This document shows, in pieces, positions 1 to 7,440 of a DNA stretch of 48,695 bases (within the stretch, counting starts at the first letter, position 1; every line of letters begins with the position of its first letter). The notes beneath the pieces were generated by a model, which saw only the letters and a list, made by a program, of their open reading frames with translations, searched no databases and had not been told where the DNA came from. The stretch covers positions 1-48,695 of the forward strand of contig DJWK01000033.1 in NCBI GenBank assembly GCA_002441555.1, written 5' to 3'. The position numbers and the translations under genes were made by a program. This DNA comes from Thermodesulfobacteriaceae bacterium UBA6232. GTDB taxonomy: Bacteria; Desulfobacterota; Thermodesulfobacteria; Thermodesulfobacteriales; Thermodesulfobacteriaceae.

Positions 1-1163
1 GTTCTTCCTCCCTCACGAATGGCAAATCTCAATCCCTCCTCCAAGGCAACCGGCTTTATCAACTCAACCTCAAGCTCCACATTGTCCCCTGGCATCACCA
101 TCTCCACTCCCTCAGGTAACTTAACAACTCCTGTCACATCCGTCGTCCTAAAATAAAACTGCGGCCTATATCCATTAAAAAAGGGAGTGTGCCTCCCACC
201 CTCCTCCTTCTTCAATACATAAACCTCTGCCTTAAACTTAGTATGTGGCTTAATACTCCCAGGTTTCGCCAATACCTGCCCCCTCTCTACATCATCCTTA
301 CCTACTCCCCTCAACAACACCCCAATATTATCACCAGGTAATGCCTCATCCAATATCTTCCTAAACATCTCAATACTTGTCGCAACTGTCTTTATCGTCG
401 GCCTAAGCCCTACTATCTCCACCTCCTCCCCAGGCTTCAATGTACCCCTCTCTACCTTCCCTGTAACAACCGTTCCCCTCCCACTTATACTAAACACATC
501 CTCAACAGGCATAAGAAATGGCTTATCTACATCCCTTACAGGCTCAGGTATATAATCATCCATCGCCTTTACAAGCTGCCATATAGCCCCACACCACTGA
601 CACTCCTCCTTACCACACCCACACTCAAGCGCCTTCAAAGCACTACCCCTTATCACCGGCACATCATCCCCAGGAAATCCATACTTGCTAAGTAACTCCC
701 TCACCTCAAGCTCAACAAGATCAAGTAACTCTGGATCATCCACCATATCAATCTTGTTCATAAATACCACCATCGCAGGAACATTAACCTGCCTTGCAAG
801 AAGCACATGCTCCCTCGTCTGAGGCATAGGCCCATCTGTTGCTGCTACAACAAGAATCGCTCCGTCCATCTGAGCTGCCCCTGTTATCATGTTCTTAATA
901 TAGTCAGCATGCCCAGGACAATCTATATGGGCATAATGCCTCTTCTCACTCTCATACTCCACATGGGCAAGCTGAATGGTAATACCACGGGCCTTCTCCT
1001 CAGGAGCCTTGTCAATCTGATCAAAGGGTATCCAGTTTGCCCACCCCTTTGTGGATAAAACCCTTGTCATGGCACTTGTCAAAGTAGTCTTTCCATGGTC
1101 AATATGCCCAATGGTTCCCACATTCAAATGCGGCTTTTTACGCTCAAACTTCTGCTTTGCCAT
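1..1163 (-). CDS. tuf: Elongation factor Tu (3' end cut by window)
   Basis: EF-Tu delivers aminoacyl-tRNA to the ribosome as a GTPase. Translating the minus strand from the ATG at 1163 gives 387 codons; about 12 C-terminal residues lie beyond the window edge, judged by the usual length near 400. Visible motifs are the P-loop GHIDHGKT (residues 19-26), RGITI (59-63), DCPGHADY (81-88), NKID (136-139) and SALKALE (174-180). Right after the last G-domain motif the protein carries four cysteines, C181, C183, C188 and C191, in a CxCx4CxxC pattern where most EF-Tu proteins have an acidic loop. A purine-rich AAGGGGGAG Shine-Dalgarno lies 5 nt before the ATG. It follows fusA by 21 nt and is the last visible gene of the str operon. 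Identity is certain. Confidence 0.98.
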   Translation of the reverse strand, partial: MAKQKFERKKPHLNVGTIGHIDHGKTTLTSAMTRVLSTKGWANWIPFDQIDKAPEEKARGITIQLAHVEYESEKRHYAHIDCPGHADYIKNMITGAAQMDGAILVVAATDGPMPQTREHVLLARQVNVPAMVVFMNKIDMVDDPELLDLVELEVRELLSKYGFPGDDVPVIRGSALKALECGCGKEECQWCGAIWQLVKAMDDYIPEPVRDVDKPFLMPVEDVFSISGRGTVVTGKVERGTLKPGEEVEIVGLRPTIKTVATSIEMFRKILDEALPGDNIGVLLRGVGKDDVERGQVLAKPGSIKPHTKFKAEVYVLKKEEGGRHTPFFNGYRPQFYFRTTDVTGVVKLPEGVEMVMPGDNVELEVELIKPVALEEGLRFAIREGGR

Positions 1164-1184
1164 TTCACTCCCCCTTAAAAATTT

Positions 1185-3266
1185 TTATCCTTTAGCTTTC
1201 TTTATAATTTGCTCAGCAAGATGGGCTGGAACCTTATCATAATGATCAAACTGCATAGTAAAGGTGCCTCTACCCTGGGTAAGAGATCTTAAGGTAGTTG
1301 CGTATCCAAACATTTCCCCTAAAGGCACAAAGGCCTTTATAACCCTTACATTACCTCTCATATCCATTCCTTCAATACGTCCCCTTCTTGAAGAAAGATC
1401 TCCAAGAACATCCCCTAAATAATCTTCAGGCACTATTACTTCTACCTTCATAATAGGTTCTAATAACACAGGATTGGCCTTTTTGCAAGCCTCCTTAAAC
1501 CCGATAGATCCAGCAATAGCAAAGGCAAGATCTGAAGAGTCAACCTCATGATAGCTTCCATCAACAAGCCTCACTTTTACATCAATTATGGGATAACCTG
1601 CAAGAACTCCTTCCTGGGCTGCCTCCCTTACACCCTTTTCAATTGCAGGAATAAATTCCTTGGGAATGACTCCACCTACAATTTCAGAAACAAACTCTAT
1701 TCCTTTACCAGGATTTGGCTCAACAATAAGCTTACAATGACCGTATTGACCACGACCTCCAGTCTGCCTGATGTATTTTCCTTCTGCCTCAGCCTTAGCA
1801 GTAATAGTCTCTTTATAAGCAACCTCTGGTCTTCCTACATTAACCCCAACCTTAAATTCCCTGATAAGTCTATCAACAATGATTTCAAGATGAAGCTCTC
1901 CCATTCCCCAGATAAGGGTCTGCCCTGTTTCGTGATTTACCGTTACTCTGAAAGAAGGATCTTCAAGAGCAATTTTTTGAAGGGCAAGAGAAAGCTTTTC
2001 CTGATCAGCTTTAGTTTTTGGCTCAACAGCAACAGAGATAACTGGCTCAGGAATATCTAATTTTTCAAGCTCAATAGGATGATTCTCATCACAAAGGGTA
2101 TCTCCAGTGGTAGTAACTCTTAAACCAATGGCTGCCACAATATCTCCTGCAGCAGCCCCTGTTATTTCTTCTCTCTGATTGGCATGCATTCTAACAAGCC
2201 TTCCAATTCTTTCCTTCTTCCTTTTGGTTGCATTATAAACATTCATTCCAGATTCAAGGCGTCCTGAATAGATTCTTAAAAAGGTAAGGGTTCCGATATA
2301 AGGATCTGTCATAATTTTAAAAGCAAGAGCAGCAAGCGGAGCATCAGGATCGGTAAGTCTTTCCTCAACCTCACCAGTATTTGGATTAATTCCCTTTACT
2401 GGAGGGATATCAAGGGGTGAAGGAAGATAATCAATAATAGCATCAAGAAGAGGTTGAACCCCTTTATTTTTAAAGGCTGAACCGCAAAGTACAGGAACCA
2501 GTTTCAACTGGCAGGTGGCCTCACGAATGGCCTTTCTTATTTCATCTGGAGTTATTTCCTTACCCTCAAGATATTTCTCCATTATGGCATCATTAACATC
2601 TGCAAGGTTTTCAAGCATAAGTATACGATACTCCTCAGCCTGGTCTCTCAAGTGATCTGGGATTTCCTCGTAATGATATTTAGCTCCAAGAGTTTCTTCT
2701 TCCCAGACAATGGCCTTCATATCAATTAAATCAATTATGCCCACGAAAGAATCTTCAGCTCCATAGGGAATTTGAACTGGCAAAGGCTTTGCTCCGAGAC
2801 GGGTTTTCATCTCCTCAATAACACCAAAGAAGTTGGCACCAATTCTATCCATCTTGTTAATAAAGGTTATTCTTGGAACCTTATATTTATCAGCCTGTCT
2901 CCAGACTGTCTCAGATTGAGGTTCAACTCCACCCACTGCGCAGAAAATAACTACCGCACCATCAAGCACACGAAGAGCGCGCTCAACTTCAATAGTGAAG
3001 TCCACATGCCCAGGAGTGTCAATAATGTTAATTCTATGTTGTCTCCAAAAAGTGGTGGTGCAGGCTGAAGTAATGGTAATTCCTCTTTCTTGCTCCTGAG
3101 GCAAAAAGTCCATTACTGCTGTTCCTTCGTGAACTTCACCAATTTTATAGGTTTTTCCAGTATAGTATAAAATCCTTTCTGTGGTGGTCGTTTTCCCAGC
3201 ATCAATATGCGCAACAATTCCAATATTTCTTGTCATTTTCAAAATTTTTAGTTCCTCTGGCGTCAT
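1185..3266 (-). CDS. fusA: Elongation factor G
   Basis: Translocase GTPase that moves tRNA and mRNA through the ribosome. GTPase motifs are AHIDAGKT near residue 19, RGITIT, DTPGHVDF and NKMD, followed by domains II-V ending in a Gly-Tyr-Ala-Thr region and a Lys-rich tail. About 693 residues, normal for the family. An in-frame TTG at 3278 would add four residues, but I chose the ATG at 3266 because GGTGGAG sits directly upstream of it and AAGGAG lies about 12 nt upstream. It is the third gene of the str operon, between rpsG (92 nt upstream of this start) and tuf (21 nt downstream). The gap before it contains a hairpin, listed separately. No missing motif was seen. Confidence 0.97.
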   Translation of the reverse strand: MTPEELKILKMTRNIGIVAHIDAGKTTTTERILYYTGKTYKIGEVHEGTAVMDFLPQEQERGITITSACTTTFWRQHRINIIDTPGHVDFTIEVERALRVLDGAVVIFCAVGGVEPQSETVWRQADKYKVPRITFINKMDRIGANFFGVIEEMKTRLGAKPLPVQIPYGAEDSFVGIIDLIDMKAIVWEEETLGAKYHYEEIPDHLRDQAEEYRILMLENLADVNDAIMEKYLEGKEITPDEIRKAIREATCQLKLVPVLCGSAFKNKGVQPLLDAIIDYLPSPLDIPPVKGINPNTGEVEERLTDPDAPLAALAFKIMTDPYIGTLTFLRIYSGRLESGMNVYNATKRKKERIGRLVRMHANQREEITGAAAGDIVAAIGLRVTTTGDTLCDENHPIELEKLDIPEPVISVAVEPKTKADQEKLSLALQKIALEDPSFRVTVNHETGQTLIWGMGELHLEIIVDRLIREFKVGVNVGRPEVAYKETITAKAEAEGKYIRQTGGRGQYGHCKLIVEPNPGKGIEFVSEIVGGVIPKEFIPAIEKGVREAAQEGVLAGYPIIDVKVRLVDGSYHEVDSSDLAFAIAGSIGFKEACKKANPVLLEPIMKVEVIVPEDYLGDVLGDLSSRRGRIEGMDMRGNVRVIKAFVPLGEMFGYATTLRSLTQGRGTFTMQFDHYDKVPAHLAEQIIKKAKG

Positions 3267-3302
3267 AACTCCACCCAACTCCTTAATCTTTATTTTTTAA
3301 AT

Positions 3303-3337
3303 AATAAACTCCCCTTCCAAAAGGAAAGGGGATTATT
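3303..3337 (-). other. Hairpin in the rpsG-fusA gap
   Basis: A CCCCTTCC / GGAAAGGGG stem (one bulged A) with a four-base loop, extended by weaker AATAA/TTATT pairing. No T-run follows on either strand, so it does not look like an intrinsic terminator. Lying inside the str operon transcript, it could be an mRNA-stability element, a processing site or a ribosomal-protein binding site; that role is inference. Confidence 0.45.
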
Positions 3338-3358
3338 AAAAACCTGAAAAAGCGTTAA

Positions 3359-3832
3359 TTACCAGCGAAAATGGGCAAAAACCCGGTTAGATTCAGCCAT
3401 GCGGTGTGTATCTTCTCTCTTCTTTATGGCAGCCCCTCTCTCATTATAGGCGTCCCAGAGTTCATTCGCAAGCCTTTCAACCATGGTCTTTTCAGAGCGA
3501 GCTCTTGCAGCCTTAATAATCCATTTAATAGCAAGAGAAATCTGCCTATCTGGCCTTACTTCAACAGGCACCTGATAATTAGCCCCTCCAATTCTCCTTG
3601 ATCTTGTCTCCAAAAGGGGCTTTACCTTTTCTACAGCGGTTTCAAATATTTTTAAAGGCTCCTCCCCTCCTGATTTCTCTCTTAAAAGCTCAAGGGCTGA
3701 ATAAAAGATTTTTCTTGCAGTATTCTTTTTTCCGTCTCTCATAAGATTGTTAATAAACTTGGCAACAAGAACGCTTCCATATTTAGGATCAGGGGGTATC
3801 TCTCGTTTAGGAACTGGTCCCTTTCGTGGCAT
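3359..3832 (-). CDS. rpsG: 30S ribosomal protein S7
   Basis: Small-subunit protein that organises the 3' major domain of 16S rRNA and contacts the E-site tRNA. The 157-residue product starts MPRKG and keeps S7 landmarks: KFINNLMRDGKK near residue 25, the RRIGGANYQVPVEVRP block near 80, and the C-terminal MAESNRVFAHFRW end. Length matches the bacterial family (about 156). It is second in the str operon, 16 nt after rpsL, with an AGGAG-type ribosome binding site in that gap. In E. coli S7 represses translation of this operon; whether it does here is unknown. Confidence 0.98.
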   Translation of the reverse strand: MPRKGPVPKREIPPDPKYGSVLVAKFINNLMRDGKKNTARKIFYSALELLREKSGGEEPLKIFETAVEKVKPLLETRSRRIGGANYQVPVEVRPDRQISLAIKWIIKAARARSEKTMVERLANELWDAYNERGAAIKKREDTHRMAESNRVFAHFRW

Positions 3833-3848
3833 AACTTAAACACTCCTT

Positions 3849-4223
3849 TTAAGATTTTGGCTTCGGTGTTCCGTATTTGGAACGGGATTTCCTTCTATTC
3901 TGAACCCCGGCTGCATCAAGGGCTCCTCTAATAATCTTATATCTCACTCCAGGTAAATCCCTAACACGCCCGCCTCTCACTAAAACCACTGAATGTTCCT
4001 GAAGATTATGCCCAATTCCAGGTATATAGGCAGTAACCTCAATACCATTGGTAAGCCTAACCCTTGCAACCTTTCTTAAAGCAGAGTTAGGTTTCTTTGG
4101 CGTAACTGTATAAACCCTTACACAAACCCCTCTTTTCTGGGGACATCCCTGCAAAGCAGGGGCTTTTGATTTTTTCTCCTTTTTCTTTCTTCCGTATCTT
4201 ACCAACTGGTTAATGGTTGGCAT
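3849..4223 (-). CDS. rpsL: 30S ribosomal protein S12
   Basis: Decoding-centre protein of the small subunit. The 124-residue sequence has the canonical MPTINQLVRYGR start, the universally conserved PKKPNSALRK loop (the streptomycin-resistance region, with wild-type Lys), then RDLPGVRYKIIRGALDAAGV and a basic tail. First gene of the str operon, preceded by AAGGAG and a strong promoter about 45-75 nt upstream. Nothing unusual in length or motifs. Confidence 0.98.
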   Translation of the reverse strand: MPTINQLVRYGRKKKEKKSKAPALQGCPQKRGVCVRVYTVTPKKPNSALRKVARVRLTNGIEVTAYIPGIGHNLQEHSVVLVRGGRVRDLPGVRYKIIRGALDAAGVQNRRKSRSKYGTPKPKS

Positions 4224-4271
4224 CTTCCTTTTCCTCTCCTTTTCTTAATCTCTAAAATTTGACGAAGCCTT

Positions 4272-4300
4272 TATATACAACTTTTTTTGTAATCTGTCAA
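4272..4300 (-). promoter_or_regulatory. Sigma-70-type promoter of the str operon
   Basis: Read on the minus strand: TTGACA (4300-4295), a 17-nt spacer, then TATATA (4277-4272). The predicted start near 4265 gives a leader of about 40 nt before rpsL. Both hexamers and the spacing are close to consensus, as expected for a highly expressed ribosomal operon. Confidence 0.8.
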
Positions 4301-4336
4301 GAGGGGTAAATATAAAAACTAAATTAAATATAAAAA

Positions 4337-4741
4337 CTAAAAGGCAAGGGCTTTTAATATATCCGTTGCTGTAATTATTCCAACTGGCACATATTTACCA
4401 AGCCCTGTGGGGTTAATAACCAGCAATCTGTGAACCCCATGGGCAAGCATCCTTTTAGCTGCCTCTTTTATGGTTGCCTCACCTTCTATGGTATAAGGCT
4501 TTGGACAGAGCAAATCCTCTGCTTTTTTATTAAAAATCTCAGCCCCATATTTTTTTAAGGCATCTATTATATCTGTTTTGCTTACAATTCCTAAAAATTC
4601 GCCATTCCCAGCAACAACAATTACCGCAGAAATTCTATTTTTAAGCATTGTATCAATAATTTCACCAATTGTAGCTTCCTCAGCCACAGTAAAAAGAGTC
4701 CTATTCATTACTTCAGATACTTTTTTATTTTCAACACTCAT
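4337..4741 (-). CDS. Two-CBS-domain protein
   Basis: A 134-residue protein made of just two CBS motifs, about residues 8-63 and 75-132. CBS pairs (Bateman modules) bind adenosyl ligands such as AMP, ATP or SAM. Typical features are V-x-E-V-M near the start, the GIVSKTDIIDAL turn closing the first repeat, and VGIITATDILKAL closing the second. There is no attached catalytic or transport domain, so the partner is unknown. It has its own good promoter and an AAGGAAGG ribosome binding site, so it can be expressed apart from ubiX upstream. The ligand cannot be told from sequence. Confidence 0.85.
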   Translation of the reverse strand: MSVENKKVSEVMNRTLFTVAEEATIGEIIDTMLKNRISAVIVVAGNGEFLGIVSKTDIIDALKKYGAEIFNKKAEDLLCPKPYTIEGEATIKEAAKRMLAHGVHRLLVINPTGLGKYVPVGIITATDILKALAF

Positions 4742-4767
4742 ATTGCACCTTCCTTTATTTTTTCAAA

Positions 4768-4795
4768 ATTATAATACCATTTTTAGAAATTTCAA
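4768..4795 (-). promoter_or_regulatory. Promoter of the CBS-domain gene
   Basis: On the minus strand: TTGAAA (4795-4790), 16 nt, TATAAT (4773-4768). The -35 box lies a few bases past the ubiX stop codon, so the gap between ubiX and the CBS gene is almost entirely promoter and leader. Confidence 0.7.
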
Positions 4796-4798
4796 AAT

Positions 4799-5362
4799 TT
4801 AGGATAAACCCTTCCAAGCGTTAGGATTCGTTGAAAGGTTTAAAAATTGCATAAGTCTTATGACAAAACTATTAACAAGCTCCTCAAGGTTTTTGGGTTT
4901 ATGATAAAACCCCGGCATAGCTGGAAAAATTATTCCTCCTGCCTGAGTAACCGTTAGCATGTTTTGAAGATGGATCAAATTAAGAGGGGTCTCTCTCACC
5001 ACAAGTATTAGTGGCTTCCTCTCTTTAAGCATGACATCCGCTGCTCTTAAAAGCAAATTTCTTGCCTGCCCTGTTGCAATACCGGCAAGGGTTCCCATGG
5101 AACAGGGAATAATAATTAACGCCTCGTAAGGTGCTGAGCCACTTGCAGGAGGTGCCCAGATTTCTCTTTCTTCATAAACCTTTTCAGCATAATTGGAAAG
5201 ATCTTCCCAGCTCATTTCCAGTTCCTGCTCAAGGACAATTTTTCCTGCCTCAGTGATAATAATTTCAAAGGGTATACCAATTTTTTTAAATTCCTCAATT
5301 AAGGCAAGGGCGTAAATGGCGCCACTTGCACCAGTTATTCCTATGAGATACTTCTTTTCCAT
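4799..5362 (-). CDS. ubiX: Flavin prenyltransferase UbiX
   Basis: UbiX adds a dimethylallyl group to FMN, making the prenylated-FMN cofactor of UbiD-type decarboxylases. The 187-residue product has the flavoprotein start GITGASGAIYAL (residues 8-19), the IIPCSMGTLAGIATG segment that binds FMN, and the RPLILVVRETPL-like strand (here KPLILVVRETPLN) followed by NM-L-TQAGGIIFPAMP. Length is normal. Its start overlaps the end of the DeoC-RNase HI gene by 22 nt, so the two are probably co-transcribed and translationally coupled. No ubiD partner is present in the window. Confidence 0.95.
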   Translation of the reverse strand: MEKKYLIGITGASGAIYALALIEEFKKIGIPFEIIITEAGKIVLEQELEMSWEDLSNYAEKVYEEREIWAPPASGSAPYEALIIIPCSMGTLAGIATGQARNLLLRAADVMLKERKPLILVVRETPLNLIHLQNMLTVTQAGGIIFPAMPGFYHKPKNLEELVNSFVIRLMQFLNLSTNPNAWKGLS

Positions 5363-6453
5363 TTTTCTGCCTCTTTTTTGGCGATTTTGTCTGCCCTTTC
5401 ATTTTCAGGATGCCCTGAATGGGCGGGAACTTTTTCAAATTTAACCCTGTGAAAGGAAAGCCACCTCTCAAGCTCCATCCATAAATCCTGATTTTTAACG
5501 GGCTTTCCCTCTGAAGTTTTAAAGCCTTTAAGCTTCCAGCAAAAAAGCCACTCTGTTGCCCCTTTAATGACATATTCAGAATCACAATAAATTATAAACC
5601 TCTGTGGCTCCTTAAAAGAAGAAAGGGCCTTTAGGACCGCTGTAAGTTCCATTCTGTTATTGGTGGTATAAGCCTCACCCCCTGAAAGAATTATTTCATC
5701 TTCACCCCTTTTTATTATTGCCGCATATCCCCCCGGGCCTGGATTTCCAAGGGAACAGCCATCAACATAAACAATTAAAGTAGTATTTGCTTCCTTTAAA
5801 CTTTCTTCAAATTCCTTTAAAATTTCATAACCCGAGCTTGTGCCAATTACATCAGCCCCTTTTGAAAAAAAAGAGAGAGCCTCTTTTAAGGTTTTTATGC
5901 CCCCTGAGGCCTTGATTTTGATTTTTCCTTGAGATAATTTCTTTAAGAGCTCTACTTCCTCAAGAGAAGTTGCCTTTCCTGAAAAACCCGTTGAGGTTTT
6001 AACAAAATCAATACCTGTATCAATAAGAATCGGAAGCACCTTCTTAATTTCTTCTTTGGAAAGTTTTGGGGTCTCAAGAATAACTTTTATTATAGTCCCT
6101 GATGTAAGGTCTCTTAATTGTTTTAACTCCTCTTCAAGGGCCTTAAATTGTCCAGATTTTATGTGAATTATATTGGGAACATAATCAAGTTCTTCAGCCC
6201 CTGAGGATAGAGCTCTTTCTATCTCTTTAAGTTTTATAGAAAGCTCCTGATACCCAAAGGGGAATGCAATAACCGTGATATATCTTAAATTTGGCTCTAC
6301 AGATTTTGCAAAGGAAAGCAAAGCTGGGGGAAGACAGATACCTCTAAAAGGAAACTCCTTAGCCCTTTTCAAAAAGACCTCATATTCCTTTAGAGAAGCA
6401 TAGGGATTCAAAAAGGTGTAATCAATTTTTGCAGCAAGCTCTTTAAGAGTCAT
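5341..6453 (-). CDS. Deoxyribose-phosphate aldolase - ribonuclease HI fusion
   Basis: One uninterrupted 370-residue frame holds two enzymes. Residues 1-223 match DeoC, the class I aldolase that splits 2-deoxyribose-5-phosphate: D90, Schiff-base lysine K152 in VKTSTGF, and K181 in KASGGI. Residues 225-370 match RNase HI, which cuts RNA in RNA-DNA hybrids: VDGCSLGNPGPGGY, D231, E269 in NNRMEL, D291, H345 and D355 in HPENERADK, so the DEDD set is complete. The junction is only a few residues (around EANTTL), without a linker or a ribosome binding site at an internal start. No clear ribosome binding site precedes the first ATG. Both halves look active; a link between nucleotide salvage and RNA removal is speculation. 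Confidence 0.93.
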   Translation of the reverse strand: MTLKELAAKIDYTFLNPYASLKEYEVFLKRAKEFPFRGICLPPALLSFAKSVEPNLRYITVIAFPFGYQELSIKLKEIERALSSGAEELDYVPNIIHIKSGQFKALEEELKQLRDLTSGTIIKVILETPKLSKEEIKKVLPILIDTGIDFVKTSTGFSGKATSLEEVELLKKLSQGKIKIKASGGIKTLKEALSFFSKGADVIGTSSGYEILKEFEESLKEANTTLIVYVDGCSLGNPGPGGYAAIIKRGEDEIILSGGEAYTTNNRMELTAVLKALSSFKEPQRFIIYCDSEYVIKGATEWLFCWKLKGFKTSEGKPVKNQDLWMELERWLSFHRVKFEKVPAHSGHPENERADKIAKKEAEKWKRSIS

Positions 6454-6553
6454 AAAGTTATTTTACTAACTATTGAGAAAAAAGCCACAGCTTGATTTTT
6501 ATTTAAAACAATGAAATAATAAAAGTATAAAAGTTGCTAATTCTGAAATTAAA

Positions 6554-6988
6554 ATGGATATTGACCATCTTATAAAAAAATGTAAAGAATTTCTTGAAAA
6601 AATAGAATATATTGATTTCGCTTTAATCTTTGGTTCTTATGCTCAAAGAAAGGCCTTTCCTTTTAGTGACCTTGATATAGCCATTCATACCTCAAAAGAA
6701 CTGGATCTCCTTGAGCTTGGGGAACTCACTATTCAACTTGAAAAGCTTACAGAAAAAGAGGTGGATCTATTAATACTAAATGATTTATACAAAAAAGATC
6801 CCCTTTTAGCCTACAATGTGGTTACTGAGGGAATTCTACTTTTTGCAAGATCTCAGGATCAATGGGTGGAATACAAAACCAAAGCCTATCTTTATTATTT
6901 AGATCATAAACCTCTGTATGAGGCCATGACGAGAAGTTTTCTTAAAAGAATTGAAGAAAACAAAATAGGAAAAAGAAATGTCAAGTAA
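6554..6988 (+). CDS. mntA: MntA-type nucleotidyltransferase antitoxin
   Basis: A 144-residue minimal nucleotidyltransferase. It has the exact GSx10DxD signature (G27, S28, D39, D41) and a third acidic residue, D71, in VDLLIL. In the studied MntA-HepT systems this enzyme adds AMP units to a tyrosine of the HepT toxin and thereby silences it. The hepT gene follows with an 11-nt overlap, which supports that pairing. The gene pair is on the plus strand between minus-strand genes and is more AT-rich than its neighbours, suggesting acquisition. No Shine-Dalgarno is obvious before the ATG. Confidence 0.9.
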   Translation: MDIDHLIKKCKEFLEKIEYIDFALIFGSYAQRKAFPFSDLDIAIHTSKELDLLELGELTIQLEKLTEKEVDLLILNDLYKKDPLLAYNVVTEGILLFARSQDQWVEYKTKAYLYYLDHKPLYEAMTRSFLKRIEENKIGKRNVK

Positions 6989-7385
6989 TAAGGTAATTGA
7001 AAGATTAAAAATTCTTGAAGAAAATCTTTATATTCTGGAAGATTTTAAAAAAAATTTAACTTGGGAAGAACTTAAAAATAAAAGAAATGAATGGGCAATT
7101 AGATATGGACTGTTTGAATCCATTCAAATAATAATTGATATAAGCTGTCATTTAGTCAGCAAATATAATCTTGGCCATCCAAAAACCTACGGAGAATGTA
7201 TTGAGTTATTAAAAAAGTATGACTATATTTCAGAGGATATGGCAAAAATTCTTTTAAAAATGATTGGATTAAGAAACCTGTTAATTCATGAGTATTTAAA
7301 AATAGATTTTAAAAAACTTTTTTCTTTTTTAGAAAATATTGAAGATTTCAAAAATTTTATAAAAGCTGTCAAGCCTTACCTTTAA
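6978..7385 (+). CDS. hepT: HepT-type HEPN ribonuclease toxin
   Basis: A 135-residue, mostly helical HEPN protein of the HepT (DUF86) type. The catalytic RX4HXY motif is RNLLIHEY: R99, H104 and Y106, the tyrosine being the AMP acceptor in characterised systems. HEPN toxins cut RNA, often tRNA, when not neutralised by MntA. The start codon overlaps the end of mntA. Motif residues are intact, so the pair is probably functional. The target RNA cannot be read from sequence. Confidence 0.9.
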   Translation: MSSNKVIERLKILEENLYILEDFKKNLTWEELKNKRNEWAIRYGLFESIQIIIDISCHLVSKYNLGHPKTYGECIELLKKYDYISEDMAKILLKMIGLRNLLIHEYLKIDFKKLFSFLENIEDFKNFIKAVKPYL

Positions 7386-7440
7386 TGAAACCTTCCTAAT
7401 TTTTAAGCCTATCAAATTTTTTTAAATTAACTTTTTAATT

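Noticed and set aside
1..1163. tuf as a transferred gene because its base use differs from fusA
   Set aside because: Highly expressed tuf genes commonly have higher GC and biased codons; the operon order is canonical.
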